A stretch of 64,000 nucleotides of DNA from an uncultured Ruminococcus sp. (GCA_902787365.1 CADAGC010000005.1:22188-86187); one strand, 5' to 3'. Counted from the stretch's first letter, positions 9,680-17,857 are shown. Notes: generated from the sequence alone by a model not told the origin. A program made the numbers and translations.

Positions 9680-10273
9680 ATGTCAAAAATTTGTTCATCC
9701 TGCGGCGCAGAGCTTGAAGACAGCGCAACATTCTGCGGAAAGTGCGGCAAACCCGTGTCGCTTTTCACCCCGCAGCCCGAAGCAGCACAGACCACAAGCG
9801 GCGATATGCCCGCTGCTGAGGATTTCAGCGCACAGCAGCAGTACCAGCAGCAGTATCAGCAGCAGCCACAGTACCAGCAGCCTTACGGCGGCCAGCAGCA
9901 GTATCAGCAGCAGCCCCAGTATCAGCAGCCCTATAACCAGAATATGAACGCCTACGCCCAGAGCGCCAACGTTTATAACCAGAGCCAGTATATGGGGCTG
10001 AATGAGACTGTCTTCTCCCCCTACGAGCGTGGCGAGAAGCCTGTTACGATAGGCCAGTGGATGATAACCACCATACTTCTGAGCATACCTGTAGTAGGTC
10101 TTATCTACTTCATCATACTTCTGATAGGCGGTCCCAACACCAAAAAGAGCCTTACCAACTTTGCAAGGGCATCGCTTATATGGTTCCTTATCGCTTTTGC
10201 GATATGCCTGATAGCCGTGCTTGCTTTCGGCGCTTCAGCAGAAGAGATACTTAAAACCGCAGGCGTGAAATAA
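9680..10273 (+). CDS. Zinc-ribbon membrane protein with Gln/Tyr-rich linker
   Basis: 197 aa, ATG with AGGAGG upstream. Residues 4-26 are a zinc ribbon with two CxxC pairs (CSSCG and CGKCG). Residues 55-115 are a low-complexity Gln/Tyr/Pro linker holding two near copies of YQQQPQYQQPY. Two hydrophobic segments follow (MITTILLSIPVVGLIYFIIL and ASLIWFLIAFAICLIAVLAF). Zinc-ribbon plus C-terminal membrane proteins of this kind are common in Clostridia and their role is not established. Terminator follows. Confidence 0.75.
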   Translation: MSKICSSCGAELEDSATFCGKCGKPVSLFTPQPEAAQTTSGDMPAAEDFSAQQQYQQQYQQQPQYQQPYGGQQQYQQQPQYQQPYNQNMNAYAQSANVYNQSQYMGLNETVFSPYERGEKPVTIGQWMITTILLSIPVVGLIYFIILLIGGPNTKKSLTNFARASLIWFLIAFAICLIAVLAFGASAEEILKTAGVK

Positions 10274-10278
10274 AAAAA

Positions 10279-10313
10279 TCAAGCAGCAGGAGATGTGAGT
10301 CTTCTGCTGCTTT
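10279..10313 (+). terminator. Intrinsic terminator after the zinc-ribbon gene
   Basis: AAGCAGCAG...CTGCTGCTTTT hairpin immediately after the stop codon, ending in a short T run. Confidence 0.7.
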
Positions 10314-10353
10314 TGTGTTATTGGGAATTATAAATAGTAAGGGGTAGTCTTTT

Positions 10354-10402
10354 GCCGCCTAACGGCGGCTCGATTTGAAAAACGCTTCGCTCTTTCAAAT
10401 CG
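10354..10402. repeat. Twin hairpins in intergenic repeat
   Basis: GCCGCC/GGCGGC (10354-10369) followed by CGATTTGAAA/TTTCAAATCG (10371-10402). A fragment like the second hairpin (TTTGAAAAACGCTT) recurs at about 45676 before dnaN. These belong to the same non-coding stretch as the modular repeat at 10487-10600. Confidence 0.5.
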
Positions 10403-10486
10403 GGCGGACGGCGAACAATTCGTTCTTCAAATGCTGTTGCTATCGTGGCGTTGTTCTGCTTTTATTACTTGTTCGCCGCCCTTAGC

Positions 10487-10600
10487 GCCTGCGGCGAATG
10501 GGGCGTTGCCTGTACTCAATCGAGTTTGCTCGATTGAGTACGACCCCGCAAGCCCTTTTTGAGGAAAAGGGCCCCTCCGAAAACCTTCTTGTGTTTTTTC
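10487..10600. repeat. Modular hairpin repeat, copy 1
   Basis: It matches 56345-56485 in inverted orientation along nearly its whole length. It contains the hairpin GTACTCAATCGAG/CTCGATTGAGTAC (10512-10541) and the block CCTCAAAA...GGGCCCCTCCGAAAA (on the opposite strand relative to copy 2). The 3' end of the GH25 gene runs through it, including the stop codon. Confidence 0.7.
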
Positions 10601-11223
10601 TTCTTATCCCTTCGCTTATACCCATTCAAATGCGCCTTTTTTATTATCGTCGGATAATCTTCATAACACAAGTCTGTGTCAACGCTCCCCACTATGCCGT
10701 TCAGCCGCCCCGATGAGCTGTTCTGCCACATACCTACAAAGCCGCTGTAGCTTAACCGCCCGCCGTATTCGGCGACCCAAAGAGCATAGCGCTTTCGCAC
10801 TTCGGGGGTGAGCAGCGTTTCAAGAGGGTCTGCTGACATATATATGCCCGCAAAATACCCCGCACGCTCTAAAGTGTCGCAAAAGCAGCGGCACATCTCG
10901 CTCACCGTGTCACGCCCGCCCTGCAAGGCTTCGCCCTCGACGTCGTAGTATATGGGGTATTCAAACCTCTTGCCCTTTATAACACTTATACAGGCCTGCG
11001 CTTCCTGCTTTGCCTCGGCGGCGTTCCTCGCATAGGAAAACCAGTATGCCCCGCAGGGTATTTTAAGCCGCCTGCACTCTTTATAGTTTTGCTCGAAGTA
11101 TTCGTCCTTTTGTGAAGCAAGGCTGCCGTAGCCTGCACGTATTATCACAAAGTCCGTGCGGCCCTTTAGCCTCATAAAATCCACGCCCCCCTGGGCGTAG
11201 CTGATGTCTATTCCTCTTTTCAT
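10516..11223 (-). CDS. GH25 lysozyme (Lyc-type muramidase), no signal peptide
   Basis: 235 aa. GH25 hallmarks: the N-terminal GIDISYAQGGVDF with the catalytic-site Asp, FVIIRAGYGS, and the DxE pair in PIYYDVEGE near residues 90-97; W in GFVGMWQ near the end of the barrel. Such enzymes cut the MurNAc-GlcNAc bond of peptidoglycan. No signal peptide is visible, so release would need a holin, lysis or a non-classical route. The last 25-30 residues are a basic tail (KRRDKKKKHKK...) encoded by the dispersed repeat at 10487-10600, so the native C-terminus was probably replaced. The Shine-Dalgarno is inside a perfect hairpin (see 11231-11263). Last gene of a five-gene minus-strand run. Confidence 0.88.
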   Translation of the reverse strand: MKRGIDISYAQGGVDFMRLKGRTDFVIIRAGYGSLASQKDEYFEQNYKECRRLKIPCGAYWFSYARNAAEAKQEAQACISVIKGKRFEYPIYYDVEGEALQGGRDTVSEMCRCFCDTLERAGYFAGIYMSADPLETLLTPEVRKRYALWVAEYGGRLSYSGFVGMWQNSSSGRLNGIVGSVDTDLCYEDYPTIIKKAHLNGYKRRDKKKKHKKVFGGALFLKKGLRGRTQSSKLD

Positions 11224-11230
11224 AGCATTA

Positions 11231-11263
11231 CCTCCCGATACAGTATATGCTCTGTATCGGGAG
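11231..11263 (-). promoter_or_regulatory. Hairpin sequestering the GH25 ribosome binding site
   Basis: On the minus strand CTCCCGATACAG pairs perfectly with CTGTATCGGGAG across an 8-nt loop; the second arm contains the GGGAGG Shine-Dalgarno 7 nt before the GH25 ATG. The hairpin starts 18 nt after the stop of the upstream gene. No T run follows, so translation control is more likely than termination. Confidence 0.6.
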
Positions 11264-11281
11264 TTGGTGTGAGGGTTTCTG

Positions 11282-11830
11282 TTATGCTATTATCTTCCCC
11301 GCTTTTTCCATTACATCACGAAGATTTATTATATCCCTCATCACATCACCCGTTTCGAGAGAGTGATTTGCGTCAGCGTATTCATAAAGCGGCAGGGCGT
11401 TCTCTTTGCAAAGGCGCTCAATCTCGGCGGTTTTCGCCCAGGGGTCGGCAGTTCCGTGAAAGGCGCAAAAGCCATCAGCACTCTGCTCAAAGGTAAACTC
11501 CAGCGGCGTAAAAAGCACACCGCAGGCTTTTATGTTGTGCTTTGCTTTGTATTCAAGGCAGGTGCGTGTGCCTATGCTCTTGCCTACAAAGACTATCCGC
11601 CCAAAGCCCGAAAAATCCACATCTGCAAGCTGCTGCTCGCTTTGCGTTAATGCGTGGGCGGCGGCAAGGCGCAGCTTTTCGTCGTTGCCCTTTGCCCCCT
11701 CGGGAAAGCCCGAATACTTAAGCGCTATCACCTCATACCCCCTCGCCCGTGCAAGCTTGGCCGAGTAGTATAAAAGCGGCTTGTCGCAGGTGTAACCAAT
11801 GCCCGGGAAAAGAACACACAGCTTTTTCAT
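11282..11830 (-). CDS. Alpha/beta hydrolase fold protein
   Basis: 182 aa. Nucleophile elbow GKSIG (in IVFVGKSIGTRT, Ser near residue 90), acid in FHGTADPWA and His in DANHSLETG give a plausible Ser-Asp-His triad. Small single-domain hydrolase; the substrate is not evident. Its start overlaps the stop of the MaoC-like gene by 4 bp, so translation is coupled. Confidence 0.75.
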   Translation of the reverse strand: MKKLCVLFPGIGYTCDKPLLYYSAKLARARGYEVIALKYSGFPEGAKGNDEKLRLAAAHALTQSEQQLADVDFSGFGRIVFVGKSIGTRTCLEYKAKHNIKACGVLFTPLEFTFEQSADGFCAFHGTADPWAKTAEIERLCKENALPLYEYADANHSLETGDVMRDIINLRDVMEKAGKIIA

Positions 11831-12270
11831 AAGTCACCCTCCTTCGGGCGGCGCTTTACCACCGTGTCAGTCTCGCTTGTAAGCACAAGCTTTCCGTCGC
11901 CGTTTTGTATATCAATCCTCACGGTGAAAATGCCGTTGTAGGGGTTGCGCTCGGTCTTTGATACCACCTCGGCTGTGCCCGTTAGCGTGTCGCCCGCAAA
12001 CACGGGGGCTTTGAAATCAAGCCGCATGGAAAGCCCCGCAAGCGTCTGCTCGCCGCCGAAATCCTCCACCACATACTGCGCCCACATAAGCGCAAAGGTA
12101 TAAAGCCCCGATGACGTGAGCGCCCCTGCCTTGGTGGCCTTGGCGTATTCCTCGTCGGTGTGCATCGGCACGGGGTTGAAGCGCTTTGCAAAGCTTATCA
12201 TTTCGTCCTTTTGCACCGTTAAAGGCGCAAGGGTGAGCCTGTCGCCCACCCTTATATCCTCAAAATACAT
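11827..12270 (-). CDS. MaoC-like hotdog-fold dehydratase
   Basis: 147 aa, one hotdog domain. The stretch FAKRFNPVPMHTDEEYAKAT resembles the MaoC hydratase signature (D/N...P.H.D) that holds the catalytic residues, followed by ASGL-like TSSGLYTFALM. Family members hydrate enoyl-CoA or related thioesters; no other fatty-acid gene is near, so the substrate is open. Its start touches the stop of the FakA-C-like gene and its end overlaps the hydrolase gene by 4 bp. Confidence 0.8.
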   Translation of the reverse strand: MYFEDIRVGDRLTLAPLTVQKDEMISFAKRFNPVPMHTDEEYAKATKAGALTSSGLYTFALMWAQYVVEDFGGEQTLAGLSMRLDFKAPVFAGDTLTGTAEVVSKTERNPYNGIFTVRIDIQNGDGKLVLTSETDTVVKRRPKEGDL

Positions 12271-12521
12271 TATCCTTTAAGCCCTCTTGCCTGCCTGTCC
12301 ATATCCTCGACCACGATATCGTATATCTCGCCCAAAGATGCACAGTATTCGAGTATCTTCCAAGGCTCGTTGGTGTGGAAGTGCAGCTTTGTGGTGTCAT
12401 CATCGGTGACTACCAGCAGGCTGTCGCCCACGAAATGCTCGGTGATGTAGTCAAAAAGCTCGTCCTCGTCAATTCCCTCAGCCTCTAAAAGAAGCTGTGT
12501 GTCGTAGCGAAATTCTATCAT
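12270..12521 (-). CDS. Stand-alone FakA/YloV C-terminal-like domain protein
   Basis: The start at 12521 (MIEFRYDTQ) is chosen because GGAGG lies 8 nt upstream; an upstream ATG at 12536 lacks this spacing. It gives 83 aa. The sequence VGDSLLVVTDDDTTKLHFHTNEPWKILEYC follows the C-terminal domain of the fatty-acid kinase subunit FakA (GDSLVVVGDDDLVKVHVHTNDPG type), including the His-Thr-Asn core, while the kinase part is absent. The ATG overlaps the stop of the zeta-like kinase gene (ATGA). Families with this small form are sometimes named 'kinase to dihydroxyacetone kinase'; I cannot say what it binds. Confidence 0.65.
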   Translation of the reverse strand: MIEFRYDTQLLLEAEGIDEDELFDYITEHFVGDSLLVVTDDDTTKLHFHTNEPWKILEYCASLGEIYDIVVEDMDRQARGLKG

Positions 12522-13081
12522 TTTGTGTTCCTCCATTCGATATACTCAGCAAGCCACACGGGGGGGGTGCTGCATTTTGTTATTATCTCGCCGTTTTTAT
12601 ATTCTGCAGCTTCGACAAAGCCGTTCTCGTTGTCAAATAGCTTGGCCTCGCTGCAATATGGCAGTATTCGTTCAAGGTCTTCAAAGCGCTTTTCATAGCG
12701 GCGCTTGACGTCATCGCTCGGTATGTCGTGGCCGCCCTTGCGCACTCGGTTTTCAATTCGCAACAAGCTCTCGTCACAGCTGCTCACACCTATGTAATAG
12801 AGCTTGATGTAATAGGCCAGTTCTCTTGCTCTTTTTATCGTCTTCAGCGTGCGCACGCCCGAAAGGGTCGTTTCCTGCGTGAAGTTTACGCCCTTTTCAA
12901 GGCAGTCGTTAATTAGGCTTATGGCTTCCTTGCCGCCCTTCATTCGGTCACCGCCGTATTTGAGGTTTAGCTTGTCGGTATCGACTATTATGCCAAGCTC
13001 GTGGCTCTCGGAAGAGAGAATACCCGAAAGGCTGCTCTTACCGACACCGTTCACACCGCCTATTATCGTATATGTTTTCAA
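12518..13081 (-). CDS. Zeta-toxin-like P-loop kinase/ATPase
   Basis: 187 aa. Walker A is at the N-terminus (IIGGVNGVGKSSLSG) and is followed by VDTDKLNLKYGGDRM and FTQETTLSG, the layout of the zeta-toxin/COG4185 kinases, in which an Asp and Arg/Lys residues act on a small substrate. Known zeta toxins phosphorylate UDP-GlcNAc; whether this one does is not known. First gene of the run 13081-10516. No epsilon-like antitoxin is next to it; the partner is the FakA-C-like gene, which overlaps it by 4 bp. Confidence 0.7.
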   Translation of the reverse strand: MKTYTIIGGVNGVGKSSLSGILSSESHELGIIVDTDKLNLKYGGDRMKGGKEAISLINDCLEKGVNFTQETTLSGVRTLKTIKRARELAYYIKLYYIGVSSCDESLLRIENRVRKGGHDIPSDDVKRRYEKRFEDLERILPYCSEAKLFDNENGFVEAAEYKNGEIITKCSTPPVWLAEYIEWRNTK

Positions 13082-13148
13082 CTGCTTTCACCGCCTGTGT
13101 TTATTGTTACTTTGACCCCCTGCCATACAGCAGAGGGTCACTAAATTA

Positions 13149-15059
13149 TCAATCTTTTCTAACCGCCTTGCGCTTAACCTTTTCCTCGTACATATTCTTG
13201 TCGGCGAGCTTTTGTATCTCGTCGAGGTCGTATTCGCCCTTTGTGGGAACAAGCGCATAGCTGCACGAGCAGCCTACCTTGTAGGGCTTGTTGCTTATGG
13301 CGTTGTATTCGGTAAGGTTGCGGTAAACGTCCTTGATAGACGCCTTAAGCTCCTTTTCGTTGTCAAATGAAGATATAACGAGGAACTCGTCGCCGCCCGT
13401 TCTTACGCATATGCTGCCCACGGGGAAGCACCTGATAAGTGCAGCCGAGCTTCTGACAATTGCATTGTCGCCCTCTTCGTGGCCGTAGTTGTCGTTGACT
13501 TTCTTAAGGCCGTCAACGTCGGCGCAGATGAGTGCTGGGATCTTGCCCTCGGCAAGAGCTTTCTCAATATAGGGCTTTTCGTACTTATTAAGGCCTCGCC
13601 TGTTGAAGAGACCTGTCAGCGGGTCACGCAGATAGAGCTTTTGCAGCTCGCCTATAGCTTCTGACAGCTCGTTGTTCATATAGAACGACCCTGCGTTGTT
13701 TGAAATAGATACCAGCCATGTGCAGAATATATCGCCCTCGATGTAATCATCGGGTGCTTTGAGCGCCACATAGCCGATGAAGTTTTTCTTGAAGTAGAGC
13801 GGGGCGAAAACGTAGTTCACAGTCCCCTCGCTGTCATCTATGCCGCCCGGGATAAGGTCTTTGGTGTCAAACTCAGTTCCCACCTCGACATCATGCCCGT
13901 ACTTGAACATAGACACCATTCTGTCGGGAACTTCCCATGGGTTTATCTCGTCAAGGTCAACCAGATCCTGCTTATGCTCGATGTCGATATTTATGCACAC
14001 ATAGAGCTTTTCTATCTGGAATATGCGGCAGCCCTCGGTCATAGGCTGATAAAGCTCCTCGGAATTTGTGATGTTTGAAAACTCTGAGTTCATATAAAGG
14101 ATATATCTGTTGAACTGCTTGAAGCGGTTTATCCTCTCATACTTCTCCTCGTATGTTTCGTCCTTGCGCCCTTTCATGGGAACGCACCCGCAGGATTCGC
14201 CCTTTACGAGCACCGCATCAACGAAAGTCTCATACTCTACCTTTTCGCCGTTCATCATTCTTGTCAGCTTATCAACAGCAGCTACGCCCGATTCATACAT
14301 AGCACGCCTTGCCGTGGTAAGTGTGGGGCTGCACTGCTGGCTGTCGAAAGTCGCATCAAAGCCCGTAACTATAACATCATCAGGTATGCTGTAGCCCGCT
14401 TCCTTAAGGGTATCCATACAATAGATAGCCATAGTGTCATTAGCACAGGCTATAGCCTCTGGCAGCTCGCCCCTTGCCATTATAGTCTTGGTGCAGTCGA
14501 TCGCCTTGCGCCAGAATTCGCCGTAATGTATGCGCTCCTCCTCTATCGGTATGCCGTGCTCAGTCAGCACCTTTTTATATGCTGCAAGCCTCTCGTCCGA
14601 CTGGGGGTTATTCTTAAAGCCGTTTATAAAGTCGATCTTTGTAAGGCCGTGGTCTTCGACCAAGTGTCTGATAACATCCTCCATAGCCTTTTCGTTGCTT
14701 AAGGTTATCTTCTCGCACACATCAAATGAAGGGTCATCTATATCGACCATAGGCACGCCGTGCTCTTTGCACTTAGCGGCAACCTCTTCGAGCATTTCAG
14801 GCCAGAGCATAGAGTCGCCGAAAACTATCATACCGTCAAGCAGGTCATAGTTTATAAGCTTGACCACCATTTTCTCGCCGTTAAGAATATCCTCAGGGAT
14901 AATAAGGTCAAGATTGAGCTCAGGCTTTCTCTGGGAGTTGAAGAAGGTCAAGACATTATAACCAAGCTCCTTGCAGCGTGCCTTTGCGCCCATTATCTTT
15001 GTTATTTCATTCTGATCGTCATAACCCGTGACGCAAATGCCGATGGTCTTATGTATCAT
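13149..15059 (-). CDS. LacI-type sensor domain fused to GGDEF diguanylate cyclase
   Basis: 636 aa, cytoplasmic (no signal or membrane segment). Residues 1-275 are a periplasmic-binding-protein-like domain as in LacI regulators (IGICVTGYDD, HLVEDHGLTKIDFINGF, ACANDTMAIYCMDTLKEAGY, VIVTGFDATFDSQQCSPTLTT) but without the DNA-binding head. A GAF-like middle region follows, and a GGDEF domain from about residue 470 with intact RTGGDEFLVIS and DVDGLKKVNDNYGH. It should make c-di-GMP in response to a small ligand, perhaps a sugar. No EAL domain. ATG with GGGAGG 11 nt upstream; consensus-like promoter at 15112-15140. The gene before it on the strand is the secreted GH16, but a terminator separates them. 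Confidence 0.88.
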   Translation of the reverse strand: MIHKTIGICVTGYDDQNEITKIMGAKARCKELGYNVLTFFNSQRKPELNLDLIIPEDILNGEKMVVKLINYDLLDGMIVFGDSMLWPEMLEEVAAKCKEHGVPMVDIDDPSFDVCEKITLSNEKAMEDVIRHLVEDHGLTKIDFINGFKNNPQSDERLAAYKKVLTEHGIPIEEERIHYGEFWRKAIDCTKTIMARGELPEAIACANDTMAIYCMDTLKEAGYSIPDDVIVTGFDATFDSQQCSPTLTTARRAMYESGVAAVDKLTRMMNGEKVEYETFVDAVLVKGESCGCVPMKGRKDETYEEKYERINRFKQFNRYILYMNSEFSNITNSEELYQPMTEGCRIFQIEKLYVCINIDIEHKQDLVDLDEINPWEVPDRMVSMFKYGHDVEVGTEFDTKDLIPGGIDDSEGTVNYVFAPLYFKKNFIGYVALKAPDDYIEGDIFCTWLVSISNNAGSFYMNNELSEAIGELQKLYLRDPLTGLFNRRGLNKYEKPYIEKALAEGKIPALICADVDGLKKVNDNYGHEEGDNAIVRSSAALIRCFPVGSICVRTGGDEFLVISSFDNEKELKASIKDVYRNLTEYNAISNKPYKVGCSCSYALVPTKGEYDLDEIQKLADKNMYEEKVKRKAVRKD

Positions 15060-15111
15060 GATAAGGCCGACCTCCCTTATGAATGATTTGTGGGATGATT
15101 ATACACTATAC

Positions 15112-15140
15112 ATTATATCATATCCAAAGCCAAAAATCAA
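15112..15140 (-). promoter_or_regulatory. Promoter of the GGDEF gene
   Basis: On the minus strand TTGATT and TATAAT are separated by 17 nt, about 50 nt before the start codon. Confidence 0.7.
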
Positions 15141-15237
15141 TGCTTTTTTTAATTTTTTTGTTATGAATAACCATTTTTTATTCTCAGCCCTTTGTAACGG
15201 CTATGCTTGGTGTGGTAATTTGGGCACTGTTGGGTAA

Positions 15238-15325
15238 ACCCCTCCGTCACCGCCGCCTCCCCTGAAAGGGGAGGTGTCATATCCACTCTGCGAGTGGATA
15301 TGACGGAGGGGTTCCGCTTGGCGGC
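15238..15325. repeat. CCTCCCCT-family palindromic repeat
   Basis: CCTCCCCTGAAAGGGGAGG hairpin (about 15254-15272) followed by TCATATCCACTC/GAGTGGATATGA hairpin and GGAGGGGTT; flanked by inverted CCCCTCC and GGAGGGG. Same family as 53-110. The rest of 15060-15475 holds the promoter and terminator listed here and no gene. Confidence 0.6.
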
Positions 15326-15392
15326 GCAAGCCCCACAAACCCCGATTTATCTTTGCATTATGTAATATAGTGTAACAGCGGGCGGTGCGCCG

Positions 15393-15427
15393 AAAAAAGC
15401 CACAGCACCTTTTAAAATGCTGTGGCT
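15393..15427 (-). terminator. Terminator of the GH16 gene
   Basis: Minus strand AGCCACAGCA/TGCTGTGGCT stem followed by TTTTTT. Confidence 0.8.
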
Positions 15428-15475
15428 CATATTCTTTATAACTCTATAGGTGGGTGAAAGTAAGATGAAATATCA

Positions 15476-16729
15476 TCAATAAACTGCTTCTAAGTTCCAC
15501 AGCTGGTTTGCAGCGCCCGAGTATCTCCACTGGAGAACGTTTGCATTGTCTGCTGTAGATCTGCCGGAAACGTCAAGTGCCTTGCCGCTGCCCTTGTTTA
15601 TGATAGCGTAGCTGTTGCCGACTTTCTTAAGCTCCCAGCGCTGTGCATTGCCGCCGTTGTAGCTGCACTGCTGAACGTTTGCACCGTCATCTTTGCTGCC
15701 CCATGCAACATCGAGCACCTTGCCTGAGTTTACGCACTTTATCACATAGTAGCCGTCAGACTGTTTCTCAAGATACCACTTCTGGTTGTTCTGGCCGTTA
15801 TAGCGATACTGGAGAACATTTGCGCCGTCATTCTTGCTTGCGCCCGAAACGTCAAGTGCCTTGCCGGAGTTTACGCTCTTTATAGCATACTTCTGCTTGG
15901 AGTTGAAGTTTGTGTTGCTGTTTGAGTAGTTGTTGTTATTGTTATTATTATTGTTGTTGTAGTTTGTGTTGTTATTGTTGTTATTATTGCTGCTGCCGGA
16001 AGAGGGTGCTGTATAGCTTATCCAGTCATACTGAGCTGTAAGGGGTGCTCTGCCGTTATAGTGCTTCAGCCACTCATCAACGCCCTTGCCGTTCCATACG
16101 TTCATCATTATTCTGCCGGGAGTTGTGGGAATGTTGTTGTAAGCGGTGTAAACTGCCTTCTTGTCAACATACCATGTGATGTGTGTGTTATCCCAGTAGA
16201 AGCCATACTGGTGGAATGACTGTGAAGCGTCAAAGCCTAAGTTGTAAACATATTCGTGATTGCCCTGGCCACGGGTATAGTAGTTGAACTGTACCTGATT
16301 TGTGTTCTTGCCTAAGAACTCGATGTCTATCTCGTCCCATACAGTACCGTCAGAGGGGCCTGTGTAGGTGAAGAACGAGCTTACAACGCCGTCGTTCTTG
16401 ATAGGCTTCATAGACACATCATACATACCGTAGCCGAAAGCCTGTGTGGTGCGGTATTCAGCGCCCTTATAGCCCTGCCAGCTGTTGCCTGTGATCGAGA
16501 GATTCATCTTGCCGCCCGAGAACTTAACATTGTCCTTGCTCCAGGTGCAATCGAACATTCCGCCGTTTGACCAGCCGTCAGAGGCTTCCATTTTGCCCCA
16601 GTCATAGCTGTCAAAGCCTGTGCCGAAATAGCTGCCGGTAAACTTGCTTGCCGCCGTTGTGGGCATTACAAGGCCAACCGATAATGCAGCCGCTGCGATT
16701 GCGCTGATGATCCTTCTTGCGAGTTTCAT
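15476..16729 (-). CDS. Secreted GH16 beta-glucanase (licheninase type) with C-terminal RICIN/CBM13-like domain
   Basis: 417 aa. Signal peptide at residues 1-27 ([20 protein letters not shown], cut after TTAA). Residues 30-240 are a GH16 licheninase-like catalytic domain with the DEIDIEFLG active site (nucleophile Glu and acid/base Glu near 134-138) and NVWNG near the end. An Asn-rich linker (about 243-275) leads to a ricin-type beta-trefoil lectin domain with three QxW repeats (QKW, QRW, QLW). Likely cleaves mixed-linkage beta-glucans outside the cell; the lectin binds carbohydrate. No dockerin. ATG with AGGAGG 9 nt upstream; a structured leader precedes it. Confidence 0.93.
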   Translation of the reverse strand: MKLARRIISAIAAAALSVGLVMPTTAASKFTGSYFGTGFDSYDWGKMEASDGWSNGGMFDCTWSKDNVKFSGGKMNLSITGNSWQGYKGAEYRTTQAFGYGMYDVSMKPIKNDGVVSSFFTYTGPSDGTVWDEIDIEFLGKNTNQVQFNYYTRGQGNHEYVYNLGFDASQSFHQYGFYWDNTHITWYVDKKAVYTAYNNIPTTPGRIMMNVWNGKGVDEWLKHYNGRAPLTAQYDWISYTAPSSGSSNNNNNNNTNYNNNNNNNNNNYSNSNTNFNSKQKYAIKSVNSGKALDVSGASKNDGANVLQYRYNGQNNQKWYLEKQSDGYYVIKCVNSGKVLDVAWGSKDDGANVQQCSYNGGNAQRWELKKVGNSYAIINKGSGKALDVSGRSTADNANVLQWRYSGAANQLWNLEAVY

Positions 16730-16750
16730 TTTACATTACCTCCTGTTTGA

Positions 16751-16819
16751 GTCGGCCGGCGGCGCAGGATAACGTCCGGAATCTATCGGTCATTCCGACT
16801 GATAGCCTGCGCCGCCGAC
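16751..16819 (-). ncRNA. Structured 5' leader of the GH16 gene (candidate cis-regulatory RNA)
   Basis: On the minus strand CCTGCGCCGCC-type arms close a 69-nt structure: GGCGGCGCAGG pairs with CCTGCGCCGCC (11 bp, 16758-16768 with 16806-16816). Inside, two exclusive hairpins are possible (CTATCAGTC with GACCGATAG, or GTCGGAAT with ATTCCGGAC). It ends 10-15 nt before the AGGAGG of the gene. No known riboswitch class recognised. Confidence 0.45.
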
Positions 16820-17031
16820 ACGGTCTGTGCACTATTTGCACATATTCTTTTAAGATTGTTTTGGAAAGTTGTTCCCTTCCGACAAGCACATTATAGCAGA
16901 TGAAAAGTAAAAAAATATATCAAAGTCATAATAATAATTTCACAATTTTAATGAAAGCATATTTTATACGCCGAAAATCCATATTTTGTTTACGCAAGGA
17001 AACAAAATCAGACATCTTATTTTTGGACGCA

Positions 17032-17105
17032 GGTTTCAGCAGAGCTGAAACCGAAAGCCCTCCAACCACCTCCCCGACAGAGAGCGGAGGGGCAGCCACC
17101 CCATG
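17032..17105. repeat. Hairpin plus CCTCCCC-type repeat in the 16.82-17.22 kb gap
   Basis: GGTTTCAGC/GCTGAAACC hairpin (17032-17052) followed by CCTCCAACCACCTCCCC...GGAGGGG. The gap is otherwise AT-rich. An open frame from 16900 overlaps it but has no ribosome binding site or codon pattern of a gene. A weak promoter (TATACA, 17 nt, TATAAT at 17176-17181) precedes the next gene. Confidence 0.4.
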
Positions 17106-17218
17106 CGGTCATAATGCACATACCCACGGCAAAAAGTTTGTAAGAATAAATATATACAAAAAAACAAAATTATGTTATAATAATATAGACACAAATTACA
17201 CGAAAGGAGCGATCATTT

Positions 17219-17857
17219 ATGAAACAGCAGACAAGATCAATTATAACCATAAGCCGTGAGTTCGGCAGCGGCGGGCGTGAGATAGGCCACAAGCTTAGCG
17301 AGGAGCTTGGCATACCCTTCTATGACAAGGAACTTCTTGAAATAGCTTCAAAGGAATCGGGCATATGTCAGGAGCTTTTTGTAAAGCACGATGAGAGCTA
17401 CACAAACAGCTTTCTTATGAATCTTGTAATGGGCAACTACCCCATATCGCAGGACGGGCGCATAAACCCCGAAATGCCGCTCAATCACAAGATATTCTTA
17501 GCACAGTTCGACACCATAAAGAGCCTTGCCGAGAAAGGCCCCTGCGTTATCGTAGGCCGCTGTGCCGATTATGTGCTGCGTGGCAACAAAGACGTGCTCA
17601 ATTTCTTCATCACGGGCAGCGCTTATGACAAAAAGCAGCGCATTGCCGCCCGATATGACATTGAGAAAAACAAGATAGACGACTTCATCAAAAAGACCGA
17701 CAAACGACGTGCCAACTACTACAACTACTACAGCGATATGCGCTGGGGCGACGCCAAGAACTACGACCTGTGCATAAATTCCTCAAAGACGGGGATAGAC
17801 GGCGCTGTGGAGCTTATAAAGTACTACATATCTATCAAGGAAGGAAATGAAAACTAA
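17219..17857 (+). CDS. Cytidylate kinase-like P-loop protein
   Basis: 212 aa, ATG with AAAGGAG upstream. N-terminal SIITISREFGSGGREIGHKL is the P-loop of the cytidylate-kinase-like family (PF13189 type), followed by FYDKELLE and, later, CVIVGRCADYVL. It is not the housekeeping Cmk, which is larger in specificity motifs and usually lies next to ispH or rpsA. The biological substrate is not known. Its stop codon overlaps the ATG of the LRR-dockerin gene (TAATG), so the two are translated together. Confidence 0.75.
   Translation: MKQQTRSIITISREFGSGGREIGHKLSEELGIPFYDKELLEIASKESGICQELFVKHDESYTNSFLMNLVMGNYPISQDGRINPEMPLNHKIFLAQFDTIKSLAEKGPCVIVGRCADYVLRGNKDVLNFFITGSAYDKKQRIAARYDIEKNKIDDFIKKTDKRRANYYNYYSDMRWGDAKNYDLCINSSKTGIDGAVELIKYYISIKEGNEN

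Noticed and set aside
10498-10716. Plus-strand 72-codon frame opposite the GH25 gene
   Set aside because: Lies within repeat and GH25 coding sequence; no start signals.
16900-17259. 119-codon plus-strand frame before the cytidylate-kinase-like gene
   Set aside because: Overlaps the next gene's start, crosses a hairpin and repeat, and has no Shine-Dalgarno.
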